DNA of 64,000 nt from Gemmobacter aquarius (GCF_003060865.1 NZ_CP028919.1:124001-188000), one strand, 5' to 3'; counted from the first letter of the stretch, positions 8,895-17,673 are shown. Notes: a model not told the origin generated them from the letters alone. Made by a program: numbers and translations.

Positions 8895-10061
8895 TTAACG
8901 CAAGTTAATCATTGCGGCTTTTCGATAGCGCAGGCGTCGCTTGAGTCGTTTGAACCGGCGAAGAAGCGTGTCGAAGCCGGTAACGGTGGCCAGCCTGCGT
9001 TGGCGTTCGAAGCGGAGGGTTGCGTGGTCGATTTCAGCAGCCAGTGCGGCGTGGCGCGGATCGGCGCGGGCAGCCTGCTGCATGTCGCGCATATCCGAGC
9101 GGGTGCCATAGCCATCGACGACCAGCCTGCCGCGACGGTGATCTTGGCGATTGTAGGTCGGGGCGCGGTCAAAGCCGTTCAGCACGGAAAGCGCGTCGAG
9201 CATGAAGGCGCAATCGGGGCATTGGCCACAGTTGTGATCGGCATAATCGCAGACGCGCAGATGGGCCATCAGAAGAGGGTCTTGCAGAATGGCGGCGATC
9301 TTGGAAAAGCGTGGGATCATCGCGTGATGCTCGATGGTCAACCTGTCGTTGCCCCAAAGTGGATCCAGCCCCGGATGCGTGCCCCAGGGCCGGAGCCACG
9401 ATGCCTCGTCCGCAGAGGAGGGGACAAGCACGCGGTCGATCCGGTCGTCGAGCATATGTGCGACCGCGGCCAGTGCGGCGCCGTGGTATTCGACCCAGCC
9501 GATCATGCGGTCCGATATCTGGCGCAGGTTCGTTTCGATGATGACCGATTGCAGGCCGTGTCCCGCTGCGATGGTTCTGACGGAATTGCGGAGCCGATCG
9601 GCACGCGCCGTTTCCTGCACCGGCACATCGGCACCGACAAGTGTGATCAACAGATCGACCGTGCCGAATGCGCTGTGCAGGGAATAGGCTGAATCGACGC
9701 CAGCCGAGAAAAACAGACCGGTGCCGCGCGGTCCGGTCTTTTCACGGGGAGCGGGTTCGCCGCGGAATTCGAGCGGGACGCGGGACAGGCCGGGATACCA
9801 GCCAGACAGCATGTCGCGAATTGCAGGTGCCTTGGCCGCGAGTTCCTGCGAGACTGGGTTGCCGATACGAAGCGGTGCCGCCACTTCCTGCGCGGGCGAA
9901 AGGCCAAGGCAGACAAGCGCATCGCCATTGGCGCGCAGGGGCAGGCTATCACTTTGGAACCATAGGGTCTGGGCGGGGCAGTCACCCGCGCGGACGATGA
10001 CCTCGACACGGCGCGGGTCAGAGCGCGCTTGGCTATATTCCAGTGACAGGGGCGGATTCAA
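8895..10061 (-). CDS. PP-loop ATP-pyrophosphatase with a four-Cys cluster
   Basis: 388 residues. FFSAGVDSAYSLH (about 118-129) is a PP-loop (SGGxDS type), shared by adenylating enzymes such as QueC, asparagine synthetase and tRNA thiolases. Near 271-284 four cysteines, CDYADHNCGQCPDC, look like a zinc or Fe-S site as in QueC. The N-terminal ~110 residues and the basic C-terminal ~60 residues are not recognisable. It probably activates a carboxylate or amide through AMP. TTG is the start, supported by AAGGA about 8 bases upstream. It heads the three-gene unit with the ATP-grasp and GNAT genes. Confidence 0.65.
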   Translation of the reverse strand: MNPPLSLEYSQARSDPRRVEVIVRAGDCPAQTLWFQSDSLPLRANGDALVCLGLSPAQEVAAPLRIGNPVSQELAAKAPAIRDMLSGWYPGLSRVPLEFRGEPAPREKTGPRGTGLFFSAGVDSAYSLHSAFGTVDLLITLVGADVPVQETARADRLRNSVRTIAAGHGLQSVIIETNLRQISDRMIGWVEYHGAALAAVAHMLDDRIDRVLVPSSADEASWLRPWGTHPGLDPLWGNDRLTIEHHAMIPRFSKIAAILQDPLLMAHLRVCDYADHNCGQCPDCAFMLDALSVLNGFDRAPTYNRQDHRRGRLVVDGYGTRSDMRDMQQAARADPRHAALAAEIDHATLRFERQRRLATVTGFDTLLRRFKRLKRRLRYRKAAMINLR

Positions 10062-10196
10062 ATCACCGGTCCTTTGAATGGTGCGTCACGCTGGCCCGCC
10101 AATCGCATGCCCGACGGACGGGTGCCATGCGTCGGTAGGACAGATGAACCGCAATCTTCTCTGTTCCGAAATGTCTTTCCACCTTATTGTTAATTA

Positions 10197-11111
10197 ATGT
10201 TAGCACTGGTCAACCAGCTTTCGTCGGTCATCGCATCGCGCGTTTCGCGTGGCGAGCCTTACGCGCTTGTGGATTATCCCGATTACAACAATCCCGGAGA
10301 TGCCGCGATCTGGCTTGGCACGCGGATCGTGCTTGAAGCAGTGACGGGGCGGGTGCCCGATTACGTCTCGACCCTTAAGGGCTTTAATGCTGTGGCTTGC
10401 GTTTCGAAGATCGGGGACGGATGCGTGTTCTTGCTTGGAGGCGGCAGTTTCGGGTCACTTTACGGAAAACACCATGCGCGGCGGTTGGCGGCGATATCAG
10501 CGCTGCCACGGAACCGGATCGTGCAATTGCCCTTCAGTCTGGCGGGCTTGGACGGGGCGGTCATCGCAGAAACGCGCAGGGTGGTGCGATCGCATCCCGG
10601 CATTACGCTGATTGCGCGTGACCGTGCGACACTGTCCAAAGCCACGGCACTTTTCGACGTGGAAATCTTGCTGGCCCCGGATCCGGCACATGCCGTGACG
10701 CTAAAGGCCCCTGCCCCGATAACAGCAGAAACGTGGTTGCTGCGGCGGGATCAGGAGCGGGATGATGAAGACGCCGCCGATGTGGCCGGCGACCGCTTCG
10801 ACTGGGTGGACATCGGTCGGCTGCGCTTGTTGAACCGTTTGGGCAAGCTCGGGCTGGTACTAGCGCCGGCATCGGCATGTATCGCGGTGATGGACCGGAC
10901 GGCAAAGCTGAAGGTGACGGCCGCCGTGAACCGTTTGGCCATAGGCGAGCGTGTCGTGACCGACCGTTTGCACGGAATGATCCTTGCCCAGATGATCGGG
11001 CGGGACGTTGCCGTTCGAGACAACGCGACTGGCAAGGTTTCTGCCTACCTCGAGACGTGGGGTGCGTCGCTTGCGGGCGTCAGCATCGCCGGGACGGAGA
11101 GGGCTGCATGA
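10197..11111 (+). CDS. Polysaccharide pyruvyl transferase family protein
   Basis: 304 residues. Contains the family signatures DYNNPGDAAIWLG near residue 30 (N-x-GD motif), FLLGGGSFGSLYG near 82 and VVTDRLHGMILAQMIG near 255. Enzymes of this family, such as ExoV, move pyruvate from phosphoenolpyruvate to a sugar of a lipid-linked repeat unit, giving an acidic ketal. It is divergent from the PP-loop gene across 135 bases that hold both promoters. The stop overlaps the next start (ATGA), coupling it to the GT25 gene. No clear Shine-Dalgarno is visible before the ATG. Confidence 0.88.
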   Translation: MLALVNQLSSVIASRVSRGEPYALVDYPDYNNPGDAAIWLGTRIVLEAVTGRVPDYVSTLKGFNAVACVSKIGDGCVFLLGGGSFGSLYGKHHARRLAAISALPRNRIVQLPFSLAGLDGAVIAETRRVVRSHPGITLIARDRATLSKATALFDVEILLAPDPAHAVTLKAPAPITAETWLLRRDQERDDEDAADVAGDRFDWVDIGRLRLLNRLGKLGLVLAPASACIAVMDRTAKLKVTAAVNRLAIGERVVTDRLHGMILAQMIGRDVAVRDNATGKVSAYLETWGASLAGVSIAGTERAA

Positions 11112-11968
11112 CGCTCTACATCGGACTGATCAATCTGGACCGTTCGGCAGAGAGGTTGGCAGGTGTAAGCCATCACCTTGCGGCGGCAGGATTGTCGGCT
11201 GACCGGATTGCCGCCGTCGATGGAGAGACGCTGACGCCCGAGCAGTTGGCAAAATATAATCGGCGCAGTGCGGGCCGTTTGTACCGGCGGCTGCTGGATC
11301 GTGGCGAGATCGGCTGTTATCTGAGCCATATCGAGGCGTTGACCCGGTTTCTGGCGACCGATGCGACGCATGCACTCATTTTGGAGGACGACGCCGCTTT
11401 CGGCCCGGAGTTCGGCGCATTGGTCGTGCGGCTTGGCGAGGTGCTGGCCGTGCGCGGGGATTGGGATGTGGTCAATCTGGGCAATCGCACCCGACGCAGC
11501 TACAGCCGGTCGGTCTGGATTGGGGGCAACGGGTGCGGGCATGAGCTGTGCCACGCGCATCATTTCCCGTCGCTGACCACGGCGCTGTTCTGGTCGCGCA
11601 GCGGGGCCATGGCTTTTCTGGGCTGCGCGCTGCCGCTGGTCGCCCCGCTTGATCTGCGGCTGAAGGAATGGTGCATCCGGACAGATCGCGGTCTGGCGTT
11701 TACTGTCGCCCCTGTAAGATCGGTCGGGAATGAGAGTTGCATCGACGGCTTGGCGTCACGGCATGGCTGCCGGGGCGAGCGTTTGCCGGGATACTTTATC
11801 GTCAAACAAAAGCGGCATGCCCTTAACTGGCTTAACTCCCTAAGTCACCGTCTGCAGCATATCTTCCACAAAGGCAGGCAGGCCCTTTGGGTTGAAGACT
11901 GGCGAAAAGAGGCTTTGCAGATCGAGGCCGGCAAGATCGTCCAGAGCAGGCAGAAGGGCTGGCCCTGA
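11108..11968 (+). CDS. Glycosyltransferase family 25 (LPS/EPS type)
   Basis: 286 residues, starting at the ATG overlapping the pyruvyl transferase stop. The N-terminus LYIGLINLDRSAERLAGVSHHL and the block GEIGCYLSHIEALTRFL...ALILEDDAAF are the classic GT25 signatures with the acidic donor-binding EDD motif (about residues 95-100). The family adds galactose or other hexoses to LPS or capsule. The C-terminal ~43 residues overlap the 3' end of the convergent MBL hydrolase by 129 bases, so one of the two C-termini may be extended beyond its original stop. Confidence 0.85.
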   Translation: MTLYIGLINLDRSAERLAGVSHHLAAAGLSADRIAAVDGETLTPEQLAKYNRRSAGRLYRRLLDRGEIGCYLSHIEALTRFLATDATHALILEDDAAFGPEFGALVVRLGEVLAVRGDWDVVNLGNRTRRSYSRSVWIGGNGCGHELCHAHHFPSLTTALFWSRSGAMAFLGCALPLVAPLDLRLKEWCIRTDRGLAFTVAPVRSVGNESCIDGLASRHGCRGERLPGYFIVKQKRHALNWLNSLSHRLQHIFHKGRQALWVEDWRKEALQIEAGKIVQSRQKGWP

Positions 11969-13060
11969 TACAGCACGACCATGGCCGGACAGGATGTGCG
12001 CGGGGCGAAGCCCGGCTAGCAGCCGGATGGAATGTTCCGCAGCCTGCCAGTCGGGCGTGAAATAGGCTGGCGGGCCGTGCAGTTCGGGGGTCTGCGTCGT
12101 GACCGAGGCGGCTGATTCCTGACGCGTGGTAATGATGGCATCGCCAGACAGAAGCGTGCGGTCGGAAGCGCGCCACAGCGCGACATGGCCTGGGGTGTGA
12201 CCCGGCGTGTGGAGCCACTGCCAGCCCGGCGCACCGGGGATGGTGCCATCGGGCGGCAACGGAAAGAGGCGGTCGGTCACCTCGATCGGGTGGCGCGGGT
12301 AGAGCGGCGAGAGGGCGGACATGAGGCCACCTCCGACGCCCGGGTCGGCTTCGGGGTAGCTTCGAAGGCCGACGAGGTAAGGGTGTTCGAGTGGGTGGGC
12401 GTAGATCGGCGCCTCCCACTTTTCAGCGAGGGCCTTGAGGGCGCCGACGTGGTCGAAATGTCCGTGGGTCAGGATGATTGCGGCGGGTCGTGCGGTGGGG
12501 CCGAAGCGGTGGGCGGCGGCGGCGGCAATGGCGCGTGCCGATCCCGGCAGCCCGGCATCGATCAGGACCCAACCCCTGTCACCCGCACCGGGCGTGCCGA
12601 GGAAGGCGACGTTGACGATGCCGAGGCGGCGGTAGGCGATGTCGGATGCGACCTCGATCAGTGCGCCTCCGATGCGCTGGCCGGTTACGGCGCTGCGCGC
12701 AAGCGGGATTTGCCTGGTGCTGCGCTGCGGGTTGCGTTCCGAGGCGGCGACCACGGCAAGCGAGAAGGCCCCATACCCGGCCATGGCCACGCGCACTGGT
12801 TTGGGCTGGTTCTGCAAGGCCAGACCGGCGGCGAGGAATCCGGCGCCCTGAATGGCATCGAGCAACAGATGCGCTTTCATCGGGACCGGCTTGCGCTGGT
12901 CGCGGCTGTAGCGGGTAAGGGCGGTCACCGCGGCGAGGCCGACACCGACGGCCATTATGGCGCGTGCAGTGCGCGGGGTGGGGTGCAGGACGGTGGGCGC
13001 AATCAGCAGCGCGGCGGCGGACGCGACATCGAGGAGGCGGTGGATTGGGGTTCGGATCAT
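11840..13060 (-). CDS. MBL-fold metallo-hydrolase with N-terminal membrane domain
   Basis: 406 residues. The C-terminal two thirds is a metallo-beta-lactamase fold with the zinc motif ILTHGHFDHVGALKAL, a second His in HTPGHTPGHVALW, Asp in LLSGDAI and the last His in HILSGHGRAVS. The N-terminal ~120 residues contain several hydrophobic stretches (VASAAALLIAPTVLH, AIMAVGVGLAAVTAL), suggesting membrane attachment. ATG at 13060 is chosen over an upstream Met because AAGGAAG precedes it. It is the last gene of the LacI-containing minus-strand run. The substrate is unknown; a lactonase role would suit the sugar-acid context but is only inference. Confidence 0.78.
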   Translation of the reverse strand: MIRTPIHRLLDVASAAALLIAPTVLHPTPRTARAIMAVGVGLAAVTALTRYSRDQRKPVPMKAHLLLDAIQGAGFLAAGLALQNQPKPVRVAMAGYGAFSLAVVAASERNPQRSTRQIPLARSAVTGQRIGGALIEVASDIAYRRLGIVNVAFLGTPGAGDRGWVLIDAGLPGSARAIAAAAAHRFGPTARPAAIILTHGHFDHVGALKALAEKWEAPIYAHPLEHPYLVGLRSYPEADPGVGGGLMSALSPLYPRHPIEVTDRLFPLPPDGTIPGAPGWQWLHTPGHTPGHVALWRASDRTLLSGDAIITTRQESAASVTTQTPELHGPPAYFTPDWQAAEHSIRLLAGLRPAHILSGHGRAVSGPALLPALDDLAGLDLQSLFSPVFNPKGLPAFVEDMLQTVT

Positions 13061-13117
13061 CTTGGCGCTTCCTTTGGAATTCTTCCAAGGCAATGCGCGG
13101 GCGGGCGGCACTGTTCC

Positions 13118-14134
13118 CTAGCGGGCGCTTTCGCGGATAAGGAGCGCGGGGCTGATCTGCTCGATGGCGGGGGCGGTGATGCGCCCCCCGAGTGCGTTCA
13201 GGATCAAGGCAGCAGTCTGGGTGCCGATGCGGTGGGGGTGCGGGTCGATGGTTGTGAGCGAGGGAACGCAGATCGATGCGATCTCGTAGTCGCCGAAACC
13301 GGCTACGGCGATGCGGTCGGGAACGTCGACGCCCCGGCGCTGGCATTCAGTGAGCGCGCCGTAAGCCGAGAGGTCGGAAACGCAGATGACCGCTTCGGTG
13401 TCGGGTAGGGTTTCGAGAAGGCGGCCCATAGCTTGGGCCCCTTCGCGCATCGAGATCGGCGGCGTACCTGCGGCTATGAGGCGAGTTGCGTCAAGGCCGT
13501 GAGCCTTCATCGCCGCGATGAAACCGGCGCGGCGGTCTGTGCCACGGGTATCGCGGTCGGCATCACCGCCGATGAAGGCGATACGGGTCAGACCGCGGGC
13601 GACGAAATGATCGACCATGCCGCGCACAGCGGCGGCGTTGGAGAAGCCGACGACATGGCCGATGGGGCTGGCGGGCAGGTCCCATGTTTCGACCACGGGA
13701 ATCGACGCGTTCTCCAGCAGGCGGCGGCAGCGGTCGGTGTGTTTACCCCCCGTAACGACGATGGCTTCGGGGCGGCGGCGGAGCAGTTGTTCGACGAGGC
13801 GTTCTTCCTCGGCCATGTCGTAATTGGTGTAGCCGAGCAGGATTTGCAGACCGCGTTCCTTTAATCCTTCGGAGAGCCCACGCAGGGTTTCGGCAAAGTT
13901 GGCGTTGTTAATGGAAGGCACCGTGACGGCCACGAAATCCGTGCGCTGCGAGCGCAGGTTCGAGGCGGTGGCGTCGAAGACATAACCCAAGCGGTCGGCG
14001 GCATCGAGGATGGATTGGCGCGTGGCATCCGAGACGGAGCCGTCACGTTTAAAGGCGCGCGAGACGGTCATGGGTGAAACCCCCGCGAGGCGGGCGACAT
14101 CGGCCATGATGGGGGCCTTGCGCGGGGGGATCAT
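13118..14134 (-). CDS. LacI-family regulator, GntR/IdnR-like
   Basis: 338 residues. The N-terminal HTH (MADVARLAGVSPMTVSRAFKRDGSVSDATRQSILDAA) is that of LacI proteins, with the hinge LRSQRTDFVAVTVP and a periplasmic-binding-like effector domain. Similarity is strongest to gluconate repressors (GntR, IdnR). Two operators of the type bound by those regulators occur here, at 16683-16698 and 20292-20307, in front of the catabolic and transport operons. I infer that this protein binds both and is released by gluconate, ketogluconate or a phosphorylated product. It lies 57 bases downstream of the 110-residue protein gene. Confidence 0.9.
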   Translation of the reverse strand: MIPPRKAPIMADVARLAGVSPMTVSRAFKRDGSVSDATRQSILDAADRLGYVFDATASNLRSQRTDFVAVTVPSINNANFAETLRGLSEGLKERGLQILLGYTNYDMAEEERLVEQLLRRRPEAIVVTGGKHTDRCRRLLENASIPVVETWDLPASPIGHVVGFSNAAAVRGMVDHFVARGLTRIAFIGGDADRDTRGTDRRAGFIAAMKAHGLDATRLIAAGTPPISMREGAQAMGRLLETLPDTEAVICVSDLSAYGALTECQRRGVDVPDRIAVAGFGDYEIASICVPSLTTIDPHPHRIGTQTAALILNALGGRITAPAIEQISPALLIRESAR

Positions 14135-14191
14135 GCGGTATCCTGCTGTGCTTTGCCTTGATGTAGCCGTGGCGATGCAGGCGGCGCAAGT

Positions 14192-14524
14192 TCAGAGCGG
14201 GTATTCGTGGGCGATGGTGACATGGTGGTGGATGCGGCCAGTGAAGAAGCGGGCAGTTACAGATTGCGTGGCGGCGCGTGAGGCAATGCGCTGCGGGCTG
14301 GCGAGCGCCATATCGAGCGCCACCTGGTCGGGGTAGTTGGTGGCAAGGATGAGCGGGATTTCCGGCGCACCGTCATCGCGGCTGTCGGCAAAGGTGACGC
14401 GGACAGAACTGGCGCCGGGGAAGGCCTGCCATGTGGGCAGAAGCTCGGTCAGGACGGCGACGCGGAAGGCTTCGGTTTGGCCTGCGTGGATCGAGCCTTC
14501 GAACAGGGCGTAGCGGGTGATCAT
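14192..14524 (-). CDS. Small protein of probable dimeric alpha/beta-barrel type
   Basis: 110 residues: MITRYALFEGSIHAGQTEAFRVAVLTEL at the start and LATNYPDQVALDMALASPQRIASR in the second half suggest a ferredoxin-like EthD/Dabb fold, but the family is not firmly recognised. It overlaps the upstream dehydrogenase by four bases (ATGA) and therefore belongs to the gluconate operon. No catalytic residues can be assigned. Confidence 0.6.
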   Translation of the reverse strand: MITRYALFEGSIHAGQTEAFRVAVLTELLPTWQAFPGASSVRVTFADSRDDGAPEIPLILATNYPDQVALDMALASPQRIASRAATQSVTARFFTGRIHHHVTIAHEYPL

Positions 14525-15405
14525 TGGAAGATGTCCTTTCGGGGGCCTTTGAAGAATTCCATCAGGGCGGCCTGGTCTTCGCCGCCCAAGCCCGCAGCGG
14601 TGAGCATGCGGTGAACCTCGGCGCAGGCTGCGGTCAGCGGCATCGGGATCATGGCGGCGCGGGCGAGGGCGGCGGCGCCGTCGAGGTCTTTGACCATGTT
14701 GTCGATGCGCCCCGTGCGGCGGTAGTCGCGGGCGGCGAAGCGGGGGAGGTACTCTTGCAGGATCGCCGAGTCGGCGCGGCCTCCGGCGAGGGCTTGGGGG
14801 ATGCGGGTCACATCGACTCCGGCGGCTTCGGCAAGGGCGGTTGCTTCGGCAACGGCGAGGAATGTGAGACCACAGAGCACCTGATTGATCAGCTTGGTTG
14901 TCTGGCCTGCGCCTGCCGGACCCATGTGGGTTTGGTTGCTGGCGAGGTTTTTCAAAATCTCTTGCGCTTCGGCGACATCTTCCGGTGCGCCGCCTTGCAT
15001 CAGGGTAAGCTCGCCCGTGGCGGCTTTGGGGATGCCACCCGAAAGGGGGCTGTCGACCCAGCGCAGGCCGTGCGATTTCGCCTCGGCGGAGAGGGCGCGG
15101 GTGGCTTCGGGGTCGATCGAGGACATGTCGATTATAAGCGTGCCCCGTGCCGCGCCTGCGGCGACTCCGTTCGGACCGAAGACGGCGGCGCGGACGATTT
15201 GGGGCGCGTTGAGGGAAAGGATGACGGCGCGGGCGCCCGTTGCGGCCTGTGCCGCGCTGGGGGCGGCGGTGGCGCCGAGGGCGGTCAGGGAAGCGATTTT
15301 TGCAGGATCGAGGTCGAAGACGTGGAGGGTGGTTCCGGTGCTGGCAATGCGGGCGCCGATGGCGCCGCCCATTGCGCCTGCTCCGATCAGGGCTGTGTGG
15401 GTCAT
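14521..15405 (-). CDS. 3-hydroxyisobutyrate-dehydrogenase-family NAD(P)-dependent oxidoreductase
   Basis: 294 residues. N-terminal Rossmann motif IGAGAMGGAIGARIA, substrate loop DSPLSGGIPKAATGELTLM, and the catalytic Lys region GAGQTTKLINQVL identify the beta-hydroxyacid dehydrogenase family (GarR, LtnD, HIBADH, 6-phosphogluconate dehydrogenase relatives). In a gluconokinase operon it may oxidise a hydroxy sugar acid or its phosphate; the exact substrate is not visible. It overlaps both neighbours by ATGA, so translation is coupled along the operon. Confidence 0.88.
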   Translation of the reverse strand: MTHTALIGAGAMGGAIGARIASTGTTLHVFDLDPAKIASLTALGATAAPSAAQAATGARAVILSLNAPQIVRAAVFGPNGVAAGAARGTLIIDMSSIDPEATRALSAEAKSHGLRWVDSPLSGGIPKAATGELTLMQGGAPEDVAEAQEILKNLASNQTHMGPAGAGQTTKLINQVLCGLTFLAVAEATALAEAAGVDVTRIPQALAGGRADSAILQEYLPRFAARDYRRTGRIDNMVKDLDGAAALARAAMIPMPLTAACAEVHRMLTAAGLGGEDQAALMEFFKGPRKDIFQ

Positions 15406-15887
15406 GGGGTGGTCCCTGTCAGTTGCGCGGCAATGGCAGTTGCGATGGATTTCGGTGTAGGTCCGATAGAGATCGTGAGGGCGTTCTCGTCCGGCGCGGG
15501 AGGCTCAAGCGCGGCGAACTGGCTGTCGAGCAGCGAGAGCGGCATGTAATGGCCGCTACGCTGCGCCATGCGCGCCGCGATCAGGTCGCGGGTGCCAGAC
15601 AGGTGGACGAAGCGCACCCCCCCTGCCCTGCGGAGGCGGTCGCGGTAGACGCGTTTGAGGGCGGAGCAGCCGAGGATGATGTTTCCCGTGGCGAGGGTTT
15701 CGGTGCAGGCGTCAAGCCATGGCCAGCGGTCATCATCGGTGAGCGGCGTGCCTGCGGCCATTTTGGCCACATTGGCAGCAGGGTGAAGGTCATCACCGTC
15801 GATGTAAGGCATGGCGAGAAGCGCCGAGAGGGCTGCGCCGACGCTGGATTTTCCGCAACCCGCGACCCCCATCAGCACGATCTTCAT
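15402..15887 (-). CDS. gntK: Gluconokinase
   Basis: 161 residues, the usual GntK length. Phosphorylates D-gluconate to 6-phosphogluconate with ATP. The P-loop VLMGVAGCGKSSVG is at the N-terminus, followed by the family motifs YIDGDDLHPAANVAKMAAGTPLTDDDRWPWL and LGCSALKRVYRD. The ATG at 15887 is chosen because it overlaps the stop of the upstream SDR gene (ATGA) and the P-loop begins within a few residues. It links the 5-ketogluconate reductase to the pentose-phosphate or Entner-Doudoroff route. Confidence 0.95.
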   Translation of the reverse strand: MKIVLMGVAGCGKSSVGAALSALLAMPYIDGDDLHPAANVAKMAAGTPLTDDDRWPWLDACTETLATGNIILGCSALKRVYRDRLRRAGGVRFVHLSGTRDLIAARMAQRSGHYMPLSLLDSQFAALEPPAPDENALTISIGPTPKSIATAIAAQLTGTTP

Positions 15888-16639
15888 AGCGAGGCCGTGA
15901 TGCCGCCGTCGACATAAAGGATGTGGCCGTTGACGAAAGAGGAAGCATCGGATGCGAGGAAGATCGCCGCGCCGACAAGTTCGTCGACATTGCCCCAACG
16001 CCCTGCGGGGGTGCGTTTTTCCAGCCATGCGGAAAAGGCGGGGTCGGCCACGAGGGCGGCGTTGAGCGGGGTGTCGAAATAGCCCGGGGCGATTGCGTTG
16101 CAGTTGAGGCCGTGTTTGGCCCAATCGGTCGCCATGCCCTTGGTCAAATTGCCCACCGCGCCCTTGGTCGCCGTGTAAGGGGCGATGGACGGGCGGGCGA
16201 GTGCGGTTTGCACGGATGCGATGTTGATGATCTTGCCCCTGCCCCGCGCGATCATATGGCGGGCGACGGCCTGGCCCACGTGAAAGACGGTGGAGATGTT
16301 GGTTTGTAGCAGGCGCTCGAAAGCTTCGGGGGGGAAATCCTCAAGCGGGGCGCGATGCTGCATGCCTGCGTTGTTGATCAGGATGTCGATGGGGCCGGTT
16401 TGCGCCTCGAACGTGTCGATGGCGGCGCGCACGGCGTGGTGATCGGTGGCGTCGAAGGTGAGGGTTTCGGACCCTGCGATTTCGGCTGCTGCGGTGGCCA
16501 GTTTGGCCGTATCGCGGCCATTCAGCACGACCTGCGAGCCCGCGGCCGCAAGGCCACGGGCGAGGGCGAAACCGATGCCTTGCGAGGAGCCCGTGACGAG
16601 GGCACGCTTGCCGGAAAGATCGAAGAGACGAAGTGACAA
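15884..16639 (-). CDS. idnO: SDR oxidoreductase, probable gluconate 5-dehydrogenase (5-ketogluconate reductase)
   Basis: 251 residues from a TTG start at 16639, chosen because AGGA lies 7 bases upstream and the Rossmann domain begins 8 residues later. Motifs: ALVTGSSQGIGFALA (cofactor), NNAG, catalytic Ser in NIASVQTALARPSIAPYTATKGAV with Tyr-x3-Lys, and the C-terminal NGHILYVDGGITASL. IdnO/GNO enzymes interconvert 5-keto-D-gluconate and D-gluconate. The adjoining gntK and idnD make that role likely. It is the first gene of the minus-strand operon, directly downstream of operator 16683-16698. Confidence 0.85.
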   Translation of the reverse strand: MSLRLFDLSGKRALVTGSSQGIGFALARGLAAAGSQVVLNGRDTAKLATAAAEIAGSETLTFDATDHHAVRAAIDTFEAQTGPIDILINNAGMQHRAPLEDFPPEAFERLLQTNISTVFHVGQAVARHMIARGRGKIINIASVQTALARPSIAPYTATKGAVGNLTKGMATDWAKHGLNCNAIAPGYFDTPLNAALVADPAFSAWLEKRTPAGRWGNVDELVGAAIFLASDASSFVNGHILYVDGGITASL

Positions 16640-16682
16640 GGGGCGTTCCTTTTTATCTCGACAAGGCTGGGATTGCCTGTTT

Positions 16683-16698
16683 ATGTTATCGATAACAT
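16683..16698. promoter_or_regulatory. GntR-like LacI-family operator (perfect palindrome)
   Basis: ATGTTATCGATAACAT is a perfect 16-bp palindrome in the divergent region between idnO and the hydroxyacid dehydrogenase. It closely resembles the operator of the gluconate repressors GntR/IdnR. It can control both directions at once. A second copy with one mismatch lies at 20292. Confidence 0.85.
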
Positions 16699-16731
16699 GC
16701 GCTGTCAAGCGCCCTGAACACAGGTGACAGG

Positions 16732-17673
16732 ATGACCAAACCGCAGGTTCTACAAGTGGGCTCTTATCCGGAGTGGGATCAGGTGCCGCTGGACGCGGCA
16801 TTTACCATGCTTCGCTATTTCGAGGCATCGGACAAGGCGGCGTTTCTGGCAAAGGTCGGGCCAGAGGTGCGCGGGATCGCCACACGGGGCGATCTGGGGG
16901 CGAGTGCGGCGATGATCGCGGCTTGTCCGAAGCTGGAGGTGATCGTGGTCTATGGAGTGGGCTATGACGCTGTGGATATCGCCGCGTGTAAGTCGCGGGG
17001 GATACGGGTGACGAATACGCCCGATGTTCTGACCGAAGACGTGGCCGATCTTGCGGTCGGCATGGCACTGATGCTGTCGCGCGGGATGCTGGCGGCGGCG
17101 GAGTGGGTCGCGAGTGGCGAATGGTCGTCGAAGGGCGGGTTCGCGCTGCAACGCAAGGTGAGCGGGAAACGGGCGGGGATACTCGGCCTCGGGCGGATCG
17201 GGGCGGGCGTGGCGCGGCGGCTGGAGGGGTTCGGGATGGAGATCGCCTATTCCAGCACCGCCAAAAGGGATGTGCCTTGGGAATTCATCGCCGATCCGGT
17301 GGCGCTGGCGGCGCGGTCGGATTTTCTGTTTGTGACCTTGGCCGCGACGGCTGCGACGCGTCACATCGTGAACGCCGATGTGATTGCCGCGCTGGGGCCC
17401 GCGGGGATGCTGGTGAACGTCAGCCGTGCAGCGAATATCGACGAGGAAGCGCTATTGGATGCGCTGGAGGCGGGCCGTTTGTGCGGTGCTGCGCTGGACG
17501 TGTTCGAGGGTGAGCCGAAGCTGAACCCGCGCTTCCTTGGCCTGAAAAACGTGCTGTTGCAGCCGCATCATGCGAGCGGGACCTATGAGACGCGTCAGGC
17601 GATGGGCCAGTTGATGCGCGACAATCTGGAGGCACATTTCGCGGGGCGGCCTTTGCCGACGGCGGTGATATGA
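16732..17673 (+). CDS. D-isomer 2-hydroxyacid dehydrogenase, probable 2-ketogluconate/glyoxylate reductase
   Basis: 313 residues. The NAD(P)-binding motif GILGLGRIGAGVARRLEGFG (about 145-165), the conserved Arg in VNVSRAANIDEEAL, Glu in DVFEGEPK and His in LLQPHHASGTYETR make up the D-2-hydroxyacid dehydrogenase signature. Close relatives reduce glyoxylate, hydroxypyruvate or 2-ketogluconate; the context favours 2-ketogluconate to gluconate. It starts 34 bases from the operator palindrome and overlaps idnD by four bases. Confidence 0.88.
   Translation: MTKPQVLQVGSYPEWDQVPLDAAFTMLRYFEASDKAAFLAKVGPEVRGIATRGDLGASAAMIAACPKLEVIVVYGVGYDAVDIAACKSRGIRVTNTPDVLTEDVADLAVGMALMLSRGMLAAAEWVASGEWSSKGGFALQRKVSGKRAGILGLGRIGAGVARRLEGFGMEIAYSSTAKRDVPWEFIADPVALAARSDFLFVTLAATAATRHIVNADVIAALGPAGMLVNVSRAANIDEEALLDALEAGRLCGAALDVFEGEPKLNPRFLGLKNVLLQPHHASGTYETRQAMGQLMRDNLEAHFAGRPLPTAVI

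Noticed and set aside
9168..9692. Plus-strand frames opposite the PP-loop gene
   Set aside because: Composition is that of antisense shadows of a GC-rich gene; no start signals or domains.
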